A DNA stretch of 64,000 nucleotides from Pleodorina starrii (lineage: Eukaryota > Chlorophyta > Chlorophyceae > Chlamydomonadales > Volvocaceae), in contig BRXU01000002.1 in NCBI GenBank assembly GCA_030267565.1, positions 5,393,501 through 5,457,500 on the forward strand, read 5' to 3'. Shown in pieces: positions 34,530 through 45,087 of this stretch. The position numbers and the translations under genes are program-made. The notes beneath the pieces are model-generated. The model was not told the DNA's origin, did not search any database, and saw only the letters and a program-made list of their open reading frames with translations. Each line of letters starts with the position of its first letter. Positions within the stretch are counted from its first letter, which is position 1.

Positions 34530-35559
34530 ATGGATGATGCTGGCGCCGCTGCGTGTGCTGTATTATCGGCTGCAAATGCTACCGGTAGCCTACGAAGCGG
34601 AGAGGCATGTGAGACATGCCCCGGGACACAGCCCGTTTCGCCAGCCGGCTTGGCTGCGTTTCCCGTTAAGCACAAAGTCATCACGGACTTTTTTACGCCG
34701 AGGAAGCCTGGGGACCCGCTTCCTGTGTTACCGCCTCGCCCGCCGGGACCCAAAGCGGCGCAGCAGCAACGCCGAGGGCCTGGCCGCCCGAAGAAGAACC
34801 ACCTGACCCCCGTCATCAACAACTCTGGTCAGCAGCTGGAGGCGCAGGCGCTACAGCAGCCAGCTGAGCAGCCCGCCGCGGGTCACAATGCGCCAATGGC
34901 GCCCGCAAAGCGGAAGGCGCGCTCGAGCGGAGACGGTGCCACCACCGATAACGACTTGACAAAGAGGAATAACAAGCGGTGGAGCGCGTTAGAGAAGGGC
35001 TTCGTGCTGGACACGCTGCGGTGGCTCAAGATGGACATTCCCAAGACGATTGCCTGGCTGAAGGAGCGGTACCCCAACTTCCAGTCTCTGGAGTCCTCGC
35101 ACGTCAAGTACTGGCTGCAGATGGAGGGCAAGACCGCCACCAGGTCGGAAGTGGGACGCCCCGCGCTCATCGGTGGCGATTTCCCCCCAGCTCCTCCAAA
35201 AGGGCTTGGCACTCATCGGCCTTGACCGCATCTTCGCTACGGAGATGCAGCTCGAGGCGCTGGAGGCCCAGCAGCGGGGCGAGATCTACCCGGCCGGCAC
35301 CACGAAGGAGGGCGAGGCGTGGGAGCTGGGCGAGGCGGAGATCGCGCTGGCGTCAGCAGAGCCGGACCATGAGAACGCCAGCATGCAGGTCCTGTACGAG
35401 AGCGACGGGGAGGAGGACGACCTGCCGATCGCCGAGGTGCTGCGCCGCGCGCTTGAGCGCGGCAAGGAGCAGGCCGCTGCCCCGCAGAAGGCGGCGGCCG
35501 CGCTACAGGAGCTGGCGCAGGAGATGCTGGGGGCGGAGCTGGGAGAGGAGGCGGATTGA
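34530..35559 (+). pseudogene. Transposase remnant lacking the DDE core
   Basis: The first frame runs from Met 34530 (the frame is open from 34518) to a stop at 35225. It carries KVITDFFTPRK, a PCNA-interacting-protein-box-like motif, then RRGPGRPKKN (AT-hook type), a basic KRKAR patch and a helix-turn-helix-like segment (RWSALEKGFVLDTLRWLKMD, IAWLKERYP). A second frame (35173-35559) reads on from ISPQLLQKGLALIGLD to an acidic tail (ESDGEEDDLPIAEVL), as expected after the catalytic domain. The roughly 300-residue DDE domain that should lie between is missing. The frame changes at about 35165-35185, which looks like the scar of an internal deletion. Known pogo-type transposases also carry PCNA boxes. 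Confidence 0.55.
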
Positions 35560-35604
35560 TGGGCGTCTAGGGGTTGGGCGGTCAGTGCCATTGCAATGCG
35601 TCAG

Positions 35605-35760
35605 TGTCGGTGCGGTACCGGTACGGTACCGGTACAATAATCTGAGAAGGCGATGGTGTGGTGTGAGGGCGGTGCAGCGTGGGGCATACGGTAATGGGAT
35701 GGCTAGGGCCGAGGAGAGGCCTACTGGTATTACGGTACCGGTAACTGTCGCCGGTATGCG
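35605..35760. repeat. GGTACCGGTAC palindromic repeats inside the mariner-type element
   Basis: GCGGTACCGGTACGGTACCGGTAC at 35611-35634 (quoted in parts: GGTACCGGTAC twice) and again ACGGTACCGGTAAC at 35732-35745. Short self-complementary units like these are scattered through the non-coding 3' part of the element. Confidence 0.7.
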
Positions 35761-35998
35761 ATTCGGGCACCGGGGTGACAGAACGCTTCTCCTTAAAGCA
35801 GCGATGTGCATGACTCTGTGATGTTACGAAGCCAGAGGTGGTGATAAGTACAGGCCTTTGGCTGTTTGCAGGAGGTACTTCGCAATTGGGCTCGCGTACC
35901 GGTATTGGTTTGGGATGTCTGCGGTTTTGCGCGTCGTTTCCGATGGCAGCTTTGGCATATGTTGGGCTGCTATTGCCCCGGTATTGCGCAGAGCCTGA

Positions 35999-36265
35999 GT
36001 GCCAGAAGCTCGTGGCGCTCAGGCTCGGCTGTCGCGAGCGGTGCTGTACGGCATCGCAAACAAGTTTAAAAGCGACAAAGCACGGCAGGAGGGTTGGACG
36101 AGCGTGGTTGTCACACCGTATCTGTCCACGGAGGTGATGGAGCTCAGGAGGCAGCGGACGGAGGTGTTTCGGTCCCTGATTAACAGCGGGTTCTCCCCTA
36201 AATGGTCGGGGCAGGCGGACATCAGGTACTCAAGCGAGGGCAAGAGCGTGTTGTACGACTTCTGA
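35999..36265 (+). CDS. Unassigned 88-residue frame in the mariner-type element
   Basis: The frame reads ...YGIANKFKSDKARQEGW...ELRRQRTEVFRSLINSGFSPKWSGQADIRYSSEGKSVLYDF and stops just before the right end. It has normal amino-acid composition, unlike the surrounding shadows, and charged helical character followed by a beta-rich end. No family is recognised. It may be a host or second-element fragment captured by the transposon. Confidence 0.35.
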   Translation: MPEARGAQARLSRAVLYGIANKFKSDKARQEGWTSVVVTPYLSTEVMELRRQRTEVFRSLINSGFSPKWSGQADIRYSSEGKSVLYDF

Positions 36266-36654
36266 CTCTTCTGCTTGGCGTCGACTTTTGGTTCTCTGAA
36301 CGAACAGTTCTTTATTCAACTCAGTTCAGGGCTTACGTTTTTCTTTTCTTTCTGTGTCTTTGTGTTTCGAGTTCAAGTGGTCCATGAGCCTCCTGGCTCG
36401 TCTGGGCCTTACGAGCTCAAAGCTTGTAACAACATCAACATCGACAATGCGCTTCCATTTGCTTTATAATAGCAAGCACACTACCAGACGTGTTGGCACT
36501 CGTAATTAGCTCACTAAAAAGTTACATGCTTCTACGAAGCTTGTTATATAGTTATAACTTAATTCGCTTGAAAACTCCCCTGAGCCCCCTAAACACATTA
36601 AGCTTAAGAATATATTCTCAAAACTTTTCAAGACGCTAAAAAATAGGCTATAAA

Positions 36655-36668
36655 AACATTAGGGTCGG
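36655..36668 (-). repeat. Right terminal inverted repeat of the mariner-type element
   Basis: AACATTAGGGTCGG, followed by TA. The perfect inverse of the left repeat. Confidence 0.85.
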
Positions 36669-36670
36669 TA

Positions 36671-39547
36671 CGACGGTATAACGTCCTCTGCTGAACTCGC
36701 TGAACTCGCTGAACTCGCTGTTCTTTTGCAGACGAGACGGCCTTCATCTGTTACTTTTACCGGTCGCGGGCTCCGGCCTATACGTGGATAACTCCTCCCC
36801 CGGGGTTTGCGGCTCGTCTGTACACGCGGCCCCCTTACGTGGCGCTGCTTCGTGCCGATGGAGTGCGTCGCCGCCGGAGGCTTCCGTGGGGCCGGTCCGG
36901 CCAACGGACGACAAAAGACCAGCGGAATACTCGTAATATTCTCTGCTGGATTGGGCGTTGGGCATCTCGGGCAGCTCAACCCCTGACCTCGCACGCTACC
37001 TTTCCTTTGGCACTGACTGCGGACGCAACCGCAACAAGGGGTCCAAGGGGTATCCGGGAGTAGGTGCCTTCCTCGGCACGGAGCAGAGCGGGCAGGGAGA
37101 AGCCCATGTACATCCCAAACCCCGCGGGTGGGCCGCCGGGCACAGGGTCCGGACCCAGGCCGAGCGCTGTGAAGGGCGCTGCACTGCCCCGGCAGCGGCG
37201 ACATCGCCCTCCAACCGCGCTGCGGTACAGCGGCTGCGGTACCTGCTCCGTCCTGTATGGCACCATGGCAGCCACAGCCGCCAAGCACAGTACCTCCCAC
37301 ACACCGCCAGGCGGCGGCACAACCGCGCAGAGCTCCCGACAGCGGTACAGCGGCAGCCGCATCCCCGAGGGCGCAGGCAGCGGCAGGCGGGCCGCTCCAG
37401 GTCCAACCGGGCACGGGCGACGAAGGCGACAGCACAATCACACACGAGCGGACCAAATCGGTGCACACAGGGGGGGAGGGGGGTGCACTCACGTGCACAC
37501 CGTACGGTAAGAGAGGGCGGTACACGCCGCCTCGAAAACACCTGCCACGGCCAGTGCTGTGTGTGGAACTCTTGCTCTGCACCTCCCCCCGCTGCGAAAT
37601 TTTCTTTATACCCCCGACATCATTGTGCGTTGGGATGGGGATGGTGGGGAGAGGCTGGTACCCAGTGTAGAACTGTGTTAGCACAATGCAGCACTGGGGC
37701 GTGATAGCTGGCCCTGCCCGTTGTACGACTTTGGGCGCTACGCTATCTTCAGACGTGGTCCAGGCTTCTGTGTCCTACCCCACAAGTCGTCCATCATGAG
37801 GGGGCCTTGGGAGCCCCGCGGGTTCCGGCCGTGCCGAATGGTGTATGAGGTCCATCACGGAGAGTCTACAGGACCCCAATACCGCAATGTAAGCGTCTAT
37901 GATAGACAGAGACTGAGACAGGTCCCCAGCCGAGCCAGGTATATACTACATAGTCTTCACTGTCATACGCAGCAAACCTGGGTTCCCGAGGCGCCAACGA
38001 ACGGCTGGAAACGAGGCGTTGGCCCCCAGCAGCCCGTTGCGGTCCCGCTGCCTCCGGGCTCCGACACGGCCGCCATGTGCAGGCTACACTAGGCCAGCTG
38101 ACCAGGCTAGGCCCAGAAATGCTGAATATGACTGTGAAGACTACATACCTGGCTCGGCTCGGGACCTGTATGTCATGGAAGGTTTCCATGATATTGGGGT
38201 TCTGCAAACATCCCTCCGTCGGCCTCGTGTGAAGGGTGTGACGGAGCCGGAGCCCGCGAGGCTACCCAGGCCTGACACTAGGTCGTTTGAAGTGAGACAC
38301 AGAACCCTAGACCACGCCCAGCGCGGCGGCAAAGGTAGCGCATGAAGTCATACACTGTATACGGCACGTGCGACAGCACGACCAGGAATCGACCGGATCG
38401 CAACCTCCATGCCCGTGGCGCTTGTCCAAAAGGGCAAAACCAGCGCGGGGCGGAGCTGCAAGAGAGTGGCCGATTCGCCCGACTCGGCTGTCCTTGGGTG
38501 GACATCGGTTGTCGTCCGGTTCTCGGCGAGCTGCACTGCCACTCACCCTGGGCAGCTGCCGTGGCCGTTGGCCGGCGCATCGTCAGTTCGCCCAGCCCAA
38601 GACGCACCTTTGAGCTTGGTGTATGGCGGTATGGGTCACGGCAGGGTTACGGACAGCCCTTCACGCACCGAGTTCGCAATACGAACGTTAGGAACGCTAT
38701 GGGCCATCGACCAGCTCCAGACCGACGAAGTTACATCTTCCGCGAGACCGCGACCAAAATTGTACAGCCCCTCCGTTCAACAGCCTACAATTAGACGGCA
38801 AGGAATCTTGGCAACAGTGCAGGTTGGGCGTGTCACTGTATGTACATTTGGTTGACGGTCCTGACGGACGCGGGTGGCGTCGGTAACGGGGACTTTGTCG
38901 TAATTGGTGGCACGAATAGCGCGCATGAAGCTCGCTCTCCGCGATGTCAGTGCCACACAAGTCCATGTACGTTTGATTTTTTGCGTTGCTAAAGCTCGGA
39001 GTCTTTGTTGGAAAGCAGCTTTCTCCTGCGGTGCAGTCCGCAAAAATACGACGATTGCGACGCGGATACGACCGCTCTACGAACTGATTGCGGCCCGCAG
39101 ATTGACCATAGCCAGTGAAGCAAAGCCGCCGATCTTCCGTTATTATGCGGTGATGGCTTTCGGTCAGCGCCGGGTTGAGATTGTTATCAGAGCGTCAGTA
39201 CCTACGATACATCTGCAGCCCATGAACAACAAGACAGAGAAGCCAAGAGCAACCATGCCAGTGCTTACTATTCATTTGCGTTTGTTATGGGGTGGGTTGT
39301 GTACTGGTCTTTGCAGTACTAGCTTCCGTCGTGTTTTGACTAAACTTACCTGTGACCCGACTTCTCGTAATCTGAAAAATAACATTGTTCGTTGACTTAT
39401 GGTATTGTTCTGACCATTTACAAAAGGTTACATTTACATCGTCGTGCTTTAGTAAACCCTCTTTTGCCTATTTTGAAGCTGCGGTGTGTCTCTGTTTATA
39501 GTTACGACCTGTCAACAACACAACGAGGAAGACACTTAAACAGATTT
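36671..39547. other. Region without a supported gene
   Basis: The stretch contains a GAACTCGCT tandem triplet (36694-36720), one copy of the dispersed GGGCTCCGGCCTAT repeat (36761-36795), and an inverted-repeat block (37869-38204). A minus-strand frame open for 341 codons (37684-36659) overlaps another of 153 codons with hydrophobic segments (37437-36976). Neither shows a domain, so no gene is called. Confidence 0.45.
37869..38204. repeat. MITE-like imperfect inverted repeat (about 335 bp)
   Basis: The arms run inward from CAGGACCCCAATA (37869) and its partner TATTGGGGTTCTG (38192-38204). The best-matched section is AGCCGAGCCAGGTAT...GTCTTCACTGTCATA at 37928-37966 against its inverse at 38126-38158. 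Arms of about 120 bases are roughly 70-80% alike by eye. No clear target duplication was found at the tips. Confidence 0.6.
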
Positions 39548-42500
39548 ATGGAGCCATCCTTGTGTTTGGATGGCGAGCTTCAGGTGTGCGGCTGCTCTGC
39601 CAGGATTCTTCTTGGTTTGCGACAATTCGTTTTCCAAGCGTGCTTGCATCGCCAGACTCCATGAGCTCATAATCTGTTGACATTTGTCCTTCTATGTCCA
39701 CACACTGTCGCGTAAAGCTGCAAGGCGCTTGCCAAGGGCCAGGCATGCCGCGCTTCGGCCTGCGGCCCTTCTAGCCAATCCTTGCTTCGACCGGTTTCGC
39801 TGCTTCACTTTGCAAATCACTCAATGTTCACGACAACCTAGACCTTGTTCAATTGCAACGGAACGGGCGCCACACAAAACCCTGCACTCGTAGCAGCCGC
39901 ATGTCGCTTGTCGGAACAAACACGAACCGCTTCGGCGCCGTGCCAAGGATCCGTCCCAAGACTCCTGCCATGGCTTGAATCCTGTCCCTAGTTCAATAAT
40001 CAAATGCTTCCTACTTGCAAGCACTTTGCGACGGCTTAAGCCCAGTGCCACCCCATACATGGGCACATACCAACCCCTATGGCCAACATAACCCCATACC
40101 TAAAATAGGGGCACTCCGCAATTCGATAACTCTGTCCCAACGACATATGGAAGTTGACCAATGCCCCAATTGTCCTCTCCGCAGGGCATCACACCCTCGC
40201 AAGGCGGCCGTCACGCCTGTTGGCGAGCCCAGGGCGAGCTCCAGAACCAGCCCGACAGCGACTGCCCGCCACCGCCCGACCCCATTCGACTCCGTCAGAG
40301 CCTCAGACACTGCGTGAGCCAGGGGCAGATCGGCGCGTCGCGGTTCGTACAGTTCAGCGATTCTGCGGCGGCAGGTGAGGCCGTCACCCCTCGCCGCGCC
40401 GCAGCTGCGGCCGCCGCAGATGCGGGCGTGCTGCTGCTGTCGCTCATAGAAGACAGCGACGAAGACGCCGACGGCGCGGCAGCGGCGGCGGCGGTGACGG
40501 CGGAGGCGGCGGAGGAACGACGCGGGTCGGCGGTGCTGCGCCCATCACCTCCCTGCACTCTGCTGCGAGCCATGAGTCAGGGCCAGGGCTCTGCAGTCTT
40601 GCGGCGGAGCCGGGGCTTCCGGCGGGAGGAGACGGGGGAGGCGGCCGACCCGCAGCCGCCCCGCGCCCATGCTGCGGCCCGGATGGCCCCCCTCACGGCC
40701 CCGCCCTCAGAGGCCTTTGTCCTCCTAGGCCACCATCGGGCCAAGTCCACGAGCTCGGCTGATGTCGTACTGCATGCGCAGCCGCCGCCCGTCGCCGCCT
40801 TTGGCGCCACCTCCGGCGGCGGCCGTCAGCTCTTCCGCCCGGCCAAGTACGAACGGCCTGCGGCGTGTTCCGCCTTTGCGCTCTCGGGACTGCCGTCGGC
40901 CCGCGGCGAGGGCGATGATCACGATGGTCGTGGCGGCGACGGCGACGCGCAAGCTACGTACTGCGGCGGCGTGTCCGCCAGCCCGCGTCGCCGTCGGTCG
41001 TCGGCCATGCGCGGCGACGAGAGCTACTACTGTGGCGGTTCGAGGCCGTCGCCGTCGCCGTCACCTTCGGACTCCTCCTCCTCCTCCTCCTCCAACGACG
41101 ACGACGACGGCGTCGACGGGCCGCCGCTCCTGTTGCGGCCTGTGCGGGCCACGAGGCCGGTGCACGGCGGCGACGACGGCGGCGGCCAGAGCATCGCCGC
41201 CGCCAGGACCTCGCAGCGCACCTCCCCGTCGGCGTGCGGCGAGACTGGTGTCCACTTGCTAGTTAGCGACAGCAGTGCCAGCGGGAGCTCCATTGACGTC
41301 GACAGCCTGCTGACGCCGCGCGGCAGTGATACGATGGCCTACAAGCACCAGTACCAGCAGCGGCCGCCGCAGCCGCCGCCGCCGCCACAGCAGCAGCAGC
41401 ACTATCATGTCGTCATGACCAGCAGCGGCACGGTCGTACCGGCGGCAGTGCAGGCGGCGCACAACAGCGCGGATGGCGGCGGCGGCGGTCAGATGTTGAG
41501 GGCGCCGGCCGCGGCCGCCGCAGCTGCGGCTGGAGCCCGCCGCCGCAGCGAGCACGGCAACAAGCGCCGCGGCCGGCGGCAGCACGAGCGCCGGCGGACC
41601 TCCTGCTGGACCGTCGACGACGACGGTGCCGGCGCCGAGTCGGACGGCAGCAGCAGCACCGACACGGCGAACGCCGCCGCCACTGACAATGACAGCGCGG
41701 AAGATGACGAGGGCTTGATCCGAGTGCTGCACCCGGCGGCGGCGGCGGCGGCGGTGGGCCGCGACGTCGCCGGCGTGGGGCGGGTTTTGCGGCCGCCAGC
41801 CGCGGCGGCAGCCGCCGCCGCCGCCGCCACGGGCGCGGGCGCCGGCGCCGCCACGCTGGGGTCACGTCAGAGCGTCGGCGGCAGCAGCACGCTGTACACT
41901 CTTGGCGGGATGGCGATGCTGTCATCCGCGCCGATCTGCAGCCCCGCACCGCTGATAATGCGCAGCGGCGGCGGCAGGTTCACCAACGACTTCGCGTCGT
42001 CGTCGCCGGCGGCGGCGGCGGCGGCACTCTACGGCTCTGCGCTGTCACAGGACCTTCCCTGGACGCCGCCGCGGCCGCCGTCGTCGGCGGCGGCGACGGC
42101 CGAGGACGGCAAGACCACTAGCGGATCACTCTCGATTCCGATGCTGCCGGCTCGCAGGCTGCTGCGGCCGCTGTCATTGGCGCGCGACTCGGAGCTGCAG
42201 CAGCCCACGTCCTCGACCGGTTTCGGCGGAGGTGGCGCAGGTGGCGGGGGAGGCGGGGGAGGCAGGGAGGCGCCGCCGCGGCGGGCCTGGGGCACCGGCA
42301 GCGTCAGCGCCGGCAACTCACAGCGGACGTCCCTAGAGATCGCGACGGCGGACACGGCGGCGGCGCGCAGGGAGGCGCTCAGGGGCTGGAGCAGCAGAAA
42401 CTTGCTGGTGCCGCATCAGCATCAGCAGCAGCAACAGAGCGATGGCGGAGGCGGCAGTTGGCGGCGCACCGGCGTCAACTGGGTCGGCCTGGAGGATGAG

Positions 42501-42890
42501 GCCGCGCCGCCGCCGCCGTCGTCGCCGTTTGTTCACACGGCCTCGTCCTCGCCGCGGGCTCCGAAGCCGGTGACGGCGATGCCGGCGGAGGGTGATTGCT
42601 ATCGATGGGGTCGCCGGCCGATGTCGAGCGCGGCGGACAGCGAGGGGAGCGGGAGCGGCGGGGAGGATGGCGGCGACGCGGGCGACAGGGAGGAGGGTGT
42701 TGGGGCGGCGGCGGCGACGGGAGCGGGCGCGGGGCGGCAGCGGGCGCCCGGTGGCGGTCTGCGGCTACCTCGCCTGCACCGGCTGCTGCAACCGGCGGCC
42801 GCCGCCTCGTTCTCCCGGCTGCAGGACAATGCCGCCACCTTTTGGCAAACGCGCGTTGCCAAGAGCAGCAGCGCGCTGAAAGTGCCGTAG
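39548..42890 (+). CDS. Large low-complexity protein of unknown function (about 913 residues)
   Basis: The main exon is 40185-42890, entered through a good acceptor (TGTCCTCTCCGCAG). The Met at 40161 lies inside this pyrimidine-rich intron end and is probably not used. A candidate first exon, 39548-39583 (MEPSLCLDGELQ, GTGTGC donor), joins in phase 0; it is uncertain. The protein is rich in Ala, Gly, Ser, Arg and Asp homopolymer tracts, as is common in volvocine regulatory or structural proteins. Non-repetitive islands are IRLRQSLRHCVSQGQIGASRFVQFSD near the start (given in part), SRNLLVPHQHQ, RTGVNWVGLEDEAA and a C-terminal SFSRLQDNAATFWQTRVAK. No catalytic domain, signal or membrane helix is seen. 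A GWSSRNLL motif is shared with the gene at 59.6-63.3 kb. The open frame over 900 codons and codon bias support a real gene. Confidence 0.6.
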
Positions 42891-44359
42891 CTTACCTGAG
42901 CAAGGCGGTCGCGTGTGGGTCTTTGTGTCTGTGTGGGGGGGGGGCTTGTGTATGTGCTTGTGTGTGTGCCTGTCGGGTTCATCGAATGGGTTCCTGGGCG
43001 CACAGGAGCAGCAGCGGGCGGCAGGGTTGGTCGAAAAGGAGCGGCGAGGATCGACATGGACATGGACATGGACCACGATGAAGATTAATGGTGGATGTGG
43101 ATGTGTGTTGTGTGTGAGTGTGCGTGTGCATGCGCAGGAACAGTGCATGCCGAACTACGCGCCCCATCTGCAGACGGCGGGCGCTGCCCCGCCTCGAGCT
43201 GCTGCCGCCGGGGTGAAGGACGTGTGTGTGTGTGTGTGTGTGCGTGTGTGCGCGCGCAGCGCCGCCGCCGCCGCCGTCCGTGTTGTTTTGTCCTACCGCA
43301 GAACATTTACTGCGAGAGCGAGAGCGCTTGGTGGCTCGCATGAAAGAGATGGAAGGTGGTGGAAGGCTCGGGACGATTTGTGCGGGCGGGGACGAGCATC
43401 GTACCGGTATGTGTGCGGGGCGAGTACGGGGAGAGTACGGTACCGTTTGGGTAGGTCACTCTTTCTGCGCCCCGCGGAGTGGCGCAACGCGCGTGCTGTC
43501 GTACCCACTTACGTAAGCAACACAGCATAGCTGAATGGGCTATGGCCGCTGCCGTCGGTGCCTTTGAAAGGAACGGGGATCGATGTACGGCAGCAGGCGG
43601 GCAGGACGCGCGCGGGTGCCAGCTCAGCAGGATGGGGATGACGACCGCAGCAGATCGGGTACGGCAGGTTTGGACGGCCGTACAGAAGTACGTCACTACT
43701 CTGCGTGTGCGCGCGCGGGTGTGTGCAGGTTTGTACTCGCAGGTGGAGGCTCGCTCAGCTCGGGGGGTTAACCGGACGCGAGGGCCTAACTACCGCTAGT
43801 TATTGCTCGATTGGCGGCTGCTGGCTCAGCGGTGAGGAGCAGCGCGCTTCTAGAGAAAGAACGTCTCACGTGGGGGCGGGGGGATGGCCGTGGCATTGTT
43901 GCCTCGGCTCCCTTTCTCCTTTGCAAAGCTGGATGATGCTTGAATGGTTGAATCAAATGGTCTCTATGCGTTTGTTTGTTCTTAGGGCTGGCTCGCCAGT
44001 TTTTGTTTGTCCTCTCTCTCTGTCTCTTTCTCTATACCGTATCCGCAGCGTCTGTCCGTCTACCTACCTAGCACCTACGCCGCTGCCCTTCTGATCTATT
44101 TTCTGCCACGCGACTTCTGTTGCGCTGCAATGATGTCGCCCGGCATACCTCTCGCCAGCCGGGAGGCATAATAACGTGCGCGCGTGCGTGCGTGCGTGCA
44201 AGCTTGCTGGTGCGCGCGCGCCAGCCCATGACTAATCTCTGATATTTATTGCTGCGCTGGCCGAGCCCATCAGCACGTATCGAACGACGCAGCGGCGGCG
44301 CTGCCCTAATGCGCGTTCGTTTCGTCAGCACACGCACTCGCGTCCGCAACGTTCCGTTG
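42891..44359. other. 3' flank of the low-complexity gene
   Basis: The flank holds GT/TG dinucleotide arrays (42912-42970, 43222-43252), a GACATGGACATG repeat (43053-43076) and GCGTGC repeats (44176-44200). No gene and no clear TGTAA signal were found before the transposon nest begins. Confidence 0.5.
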
Positions 44360-44364
44360 TGATG
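44360..44364 (+). repeat. Left target-site duplication of the TRIM (TGATG)
   Basis: TGATG directly precedes the TRIM LTR. The matching copy is 55407-55411, at the far end of the whole nest. Confidence 0.85.
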
Positions 44365-44413
44365 TGTAAGCCTGGCTCCTGAGCATCCGCGGGATAAGCC
44401 TTTACTGCTTACA
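44365..44413 (+). repeat. 5' LTR of the TRIM (49 bp)
   Basis: Starts TGTAAGCCTGGCTCC, ends TTTACTGCTTACA; the 7-base tips are inverted (TGTAAGC/GCTTACA). Identical to the split 3' LTR (44567-44600 plus 55392-55406). Confidence 0.9.
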
Positions 44414-44430
44414 ATTGGTATCGAGACCTA
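44414..44430 (+). other. Putative primer-binding site of the TRIM
   Basis: TGGTATCGAGACC begins two bases after the LTR. It resembles the plant initiator-tRNA site TGGTATCAGAGC with a one-base offset, and the first ten bases are the same as in the gypsy element nested in the LINE. Which tRNA it pairs with was not determined. Confidence 0.6.
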
Positions 44431-44566
44431 TGCCGTACGACCTTGTGCCCGGGAGGTCGCCGGTTCGATCCCTGGTCAAAGCGCCTGGCTATCGGGTAAA
44501 ACCCTTGCAAGGGTGGGGAGGCCCCATGCATGGACGCCGAGGACGGCTCACTCTAAGGGGGGGGAG

Positions 44567-44600
44567 TGTAAGCCTGGCTCCTGAGCATCCGCGGGATAAG
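44567..44600 (+). repeat. First 34 bases of the TRIM 3' LTR
   Basis: Same sequence as 44365-44398. It is broken at AAG by the ATT-tailed end of the LINE. The last 13 bases (44588-44600, TCCGCGGGATAAG) are the left copy of the LINE target duplication; the right copy is 55379-55391. Confidence 0.9.
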
Positions 44601-44736
44601 AATAATAATAATAATAATACGCCCGACCGGAGGCCGAGGCGTGGGTTAAGGGAGCAGAGGAGATGGGGTGACGGGTTTCCCCGGTCCCAGTCCTCCCCCG
44701 CCACCGCGGTGGGGGTTGAGAACGAGTATGTGTTGG

Positions 44737-45087
44737 TTATGTGCCCGTCTGCTGTGGCGTCTCGTGCGGGGCGCGTTCCATTTGCCGCCGGGTGATCACA
44801 ATCTTGTTGAGCGCCCGGACAGCGTGATCGTGGAGTTCGTTGCAGCATGTTTTGGCCGCTTCGCTGCCCGCCCCTAGGGTGCGGAGAAGGGGGCGTAAGT
44901 CTTTTCGGATGGTACCGGCGAAGCCTAGGCTGATGGCCTCCTGTGCTGTGTAGCAGACTTTCCATCCCTCCTTCGTGAGGAGCTTGGCTAGCTCGGTGTG
45001 TTGGTGGGCTTTGTCGTGTTGTTTCTGCTTGTGGTTGGTATCTGCTGTGTATCCTATTTCTATGATGTGCACGGTGTGCTGACTGGG
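44737..45087 (-). pseudogene. LINE polyprotein, downstream part: C-terminal restriction-like endonuclease
   Basis: Continues in the same frame past the gypsy insertion: VHIIEIGYTADTNHKQKQHD, then KAHQHTELAKLL, LGFAGTIRKDLRPLLRTLG, and a TAA stop at 44739-44737. The spaced acidic and lysine residues after RPD in the upstream part fit the PD-(D/E)XK fold of REL-endonuclease LINEs. The remaining 120 bases to the ATT tail are the LINE 3' UTR. Confidence 0.7.
45083..45087 (+). repeat. Left target-site duplication of the gypsy element (CTGGG)
   Basis: CTGGG here and at 53074-53078 flank the two LTRs exactly. One copy belongs to the LINE reading frame. Confidence 0.9.

Larger units (their letters stand above)
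33668..36668 (+). mobile_element. Tc1/mariner-superfamily DNA transposon, non-autonomous (3,001 bp)
   Basis: Perfect 14-base terminal inverted repeats CCGACCCTAATGTT lie at 33668-33681 and, inverted, at 36655-36668. Each is flanked by TA (33666-33667 and 36669-36670), the target duplication of this superfamily. The inside holds a two-part transposase remnant (34530-35559) and a further frame (35999-36265). The ends are A/T-rich compared with the surrounding host DNA. The TIR and TA arrangement is read directly; the superfamily follows from it and from the pogo-like N-terminus of the coding remnant. Confidence 0.8.

Noticed and set aside
40161..40184. ATG at 40161 as start of the 909-codon frame
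   Set aside because: It lies in a pyrimidine-rich intron end with a clear CCGCAG acceptor; a first exon upstream is more likely.
44414..44500. Possible tRNA gene or tRNA-derived SINE (GGTTCGATCCC, box-B-like, at 44459)
   Set aside because: The supposed T-arm does not pair, no box A at the right spacing and no acceptor stem; the segment is fully explained as the internal part of the TRIM.
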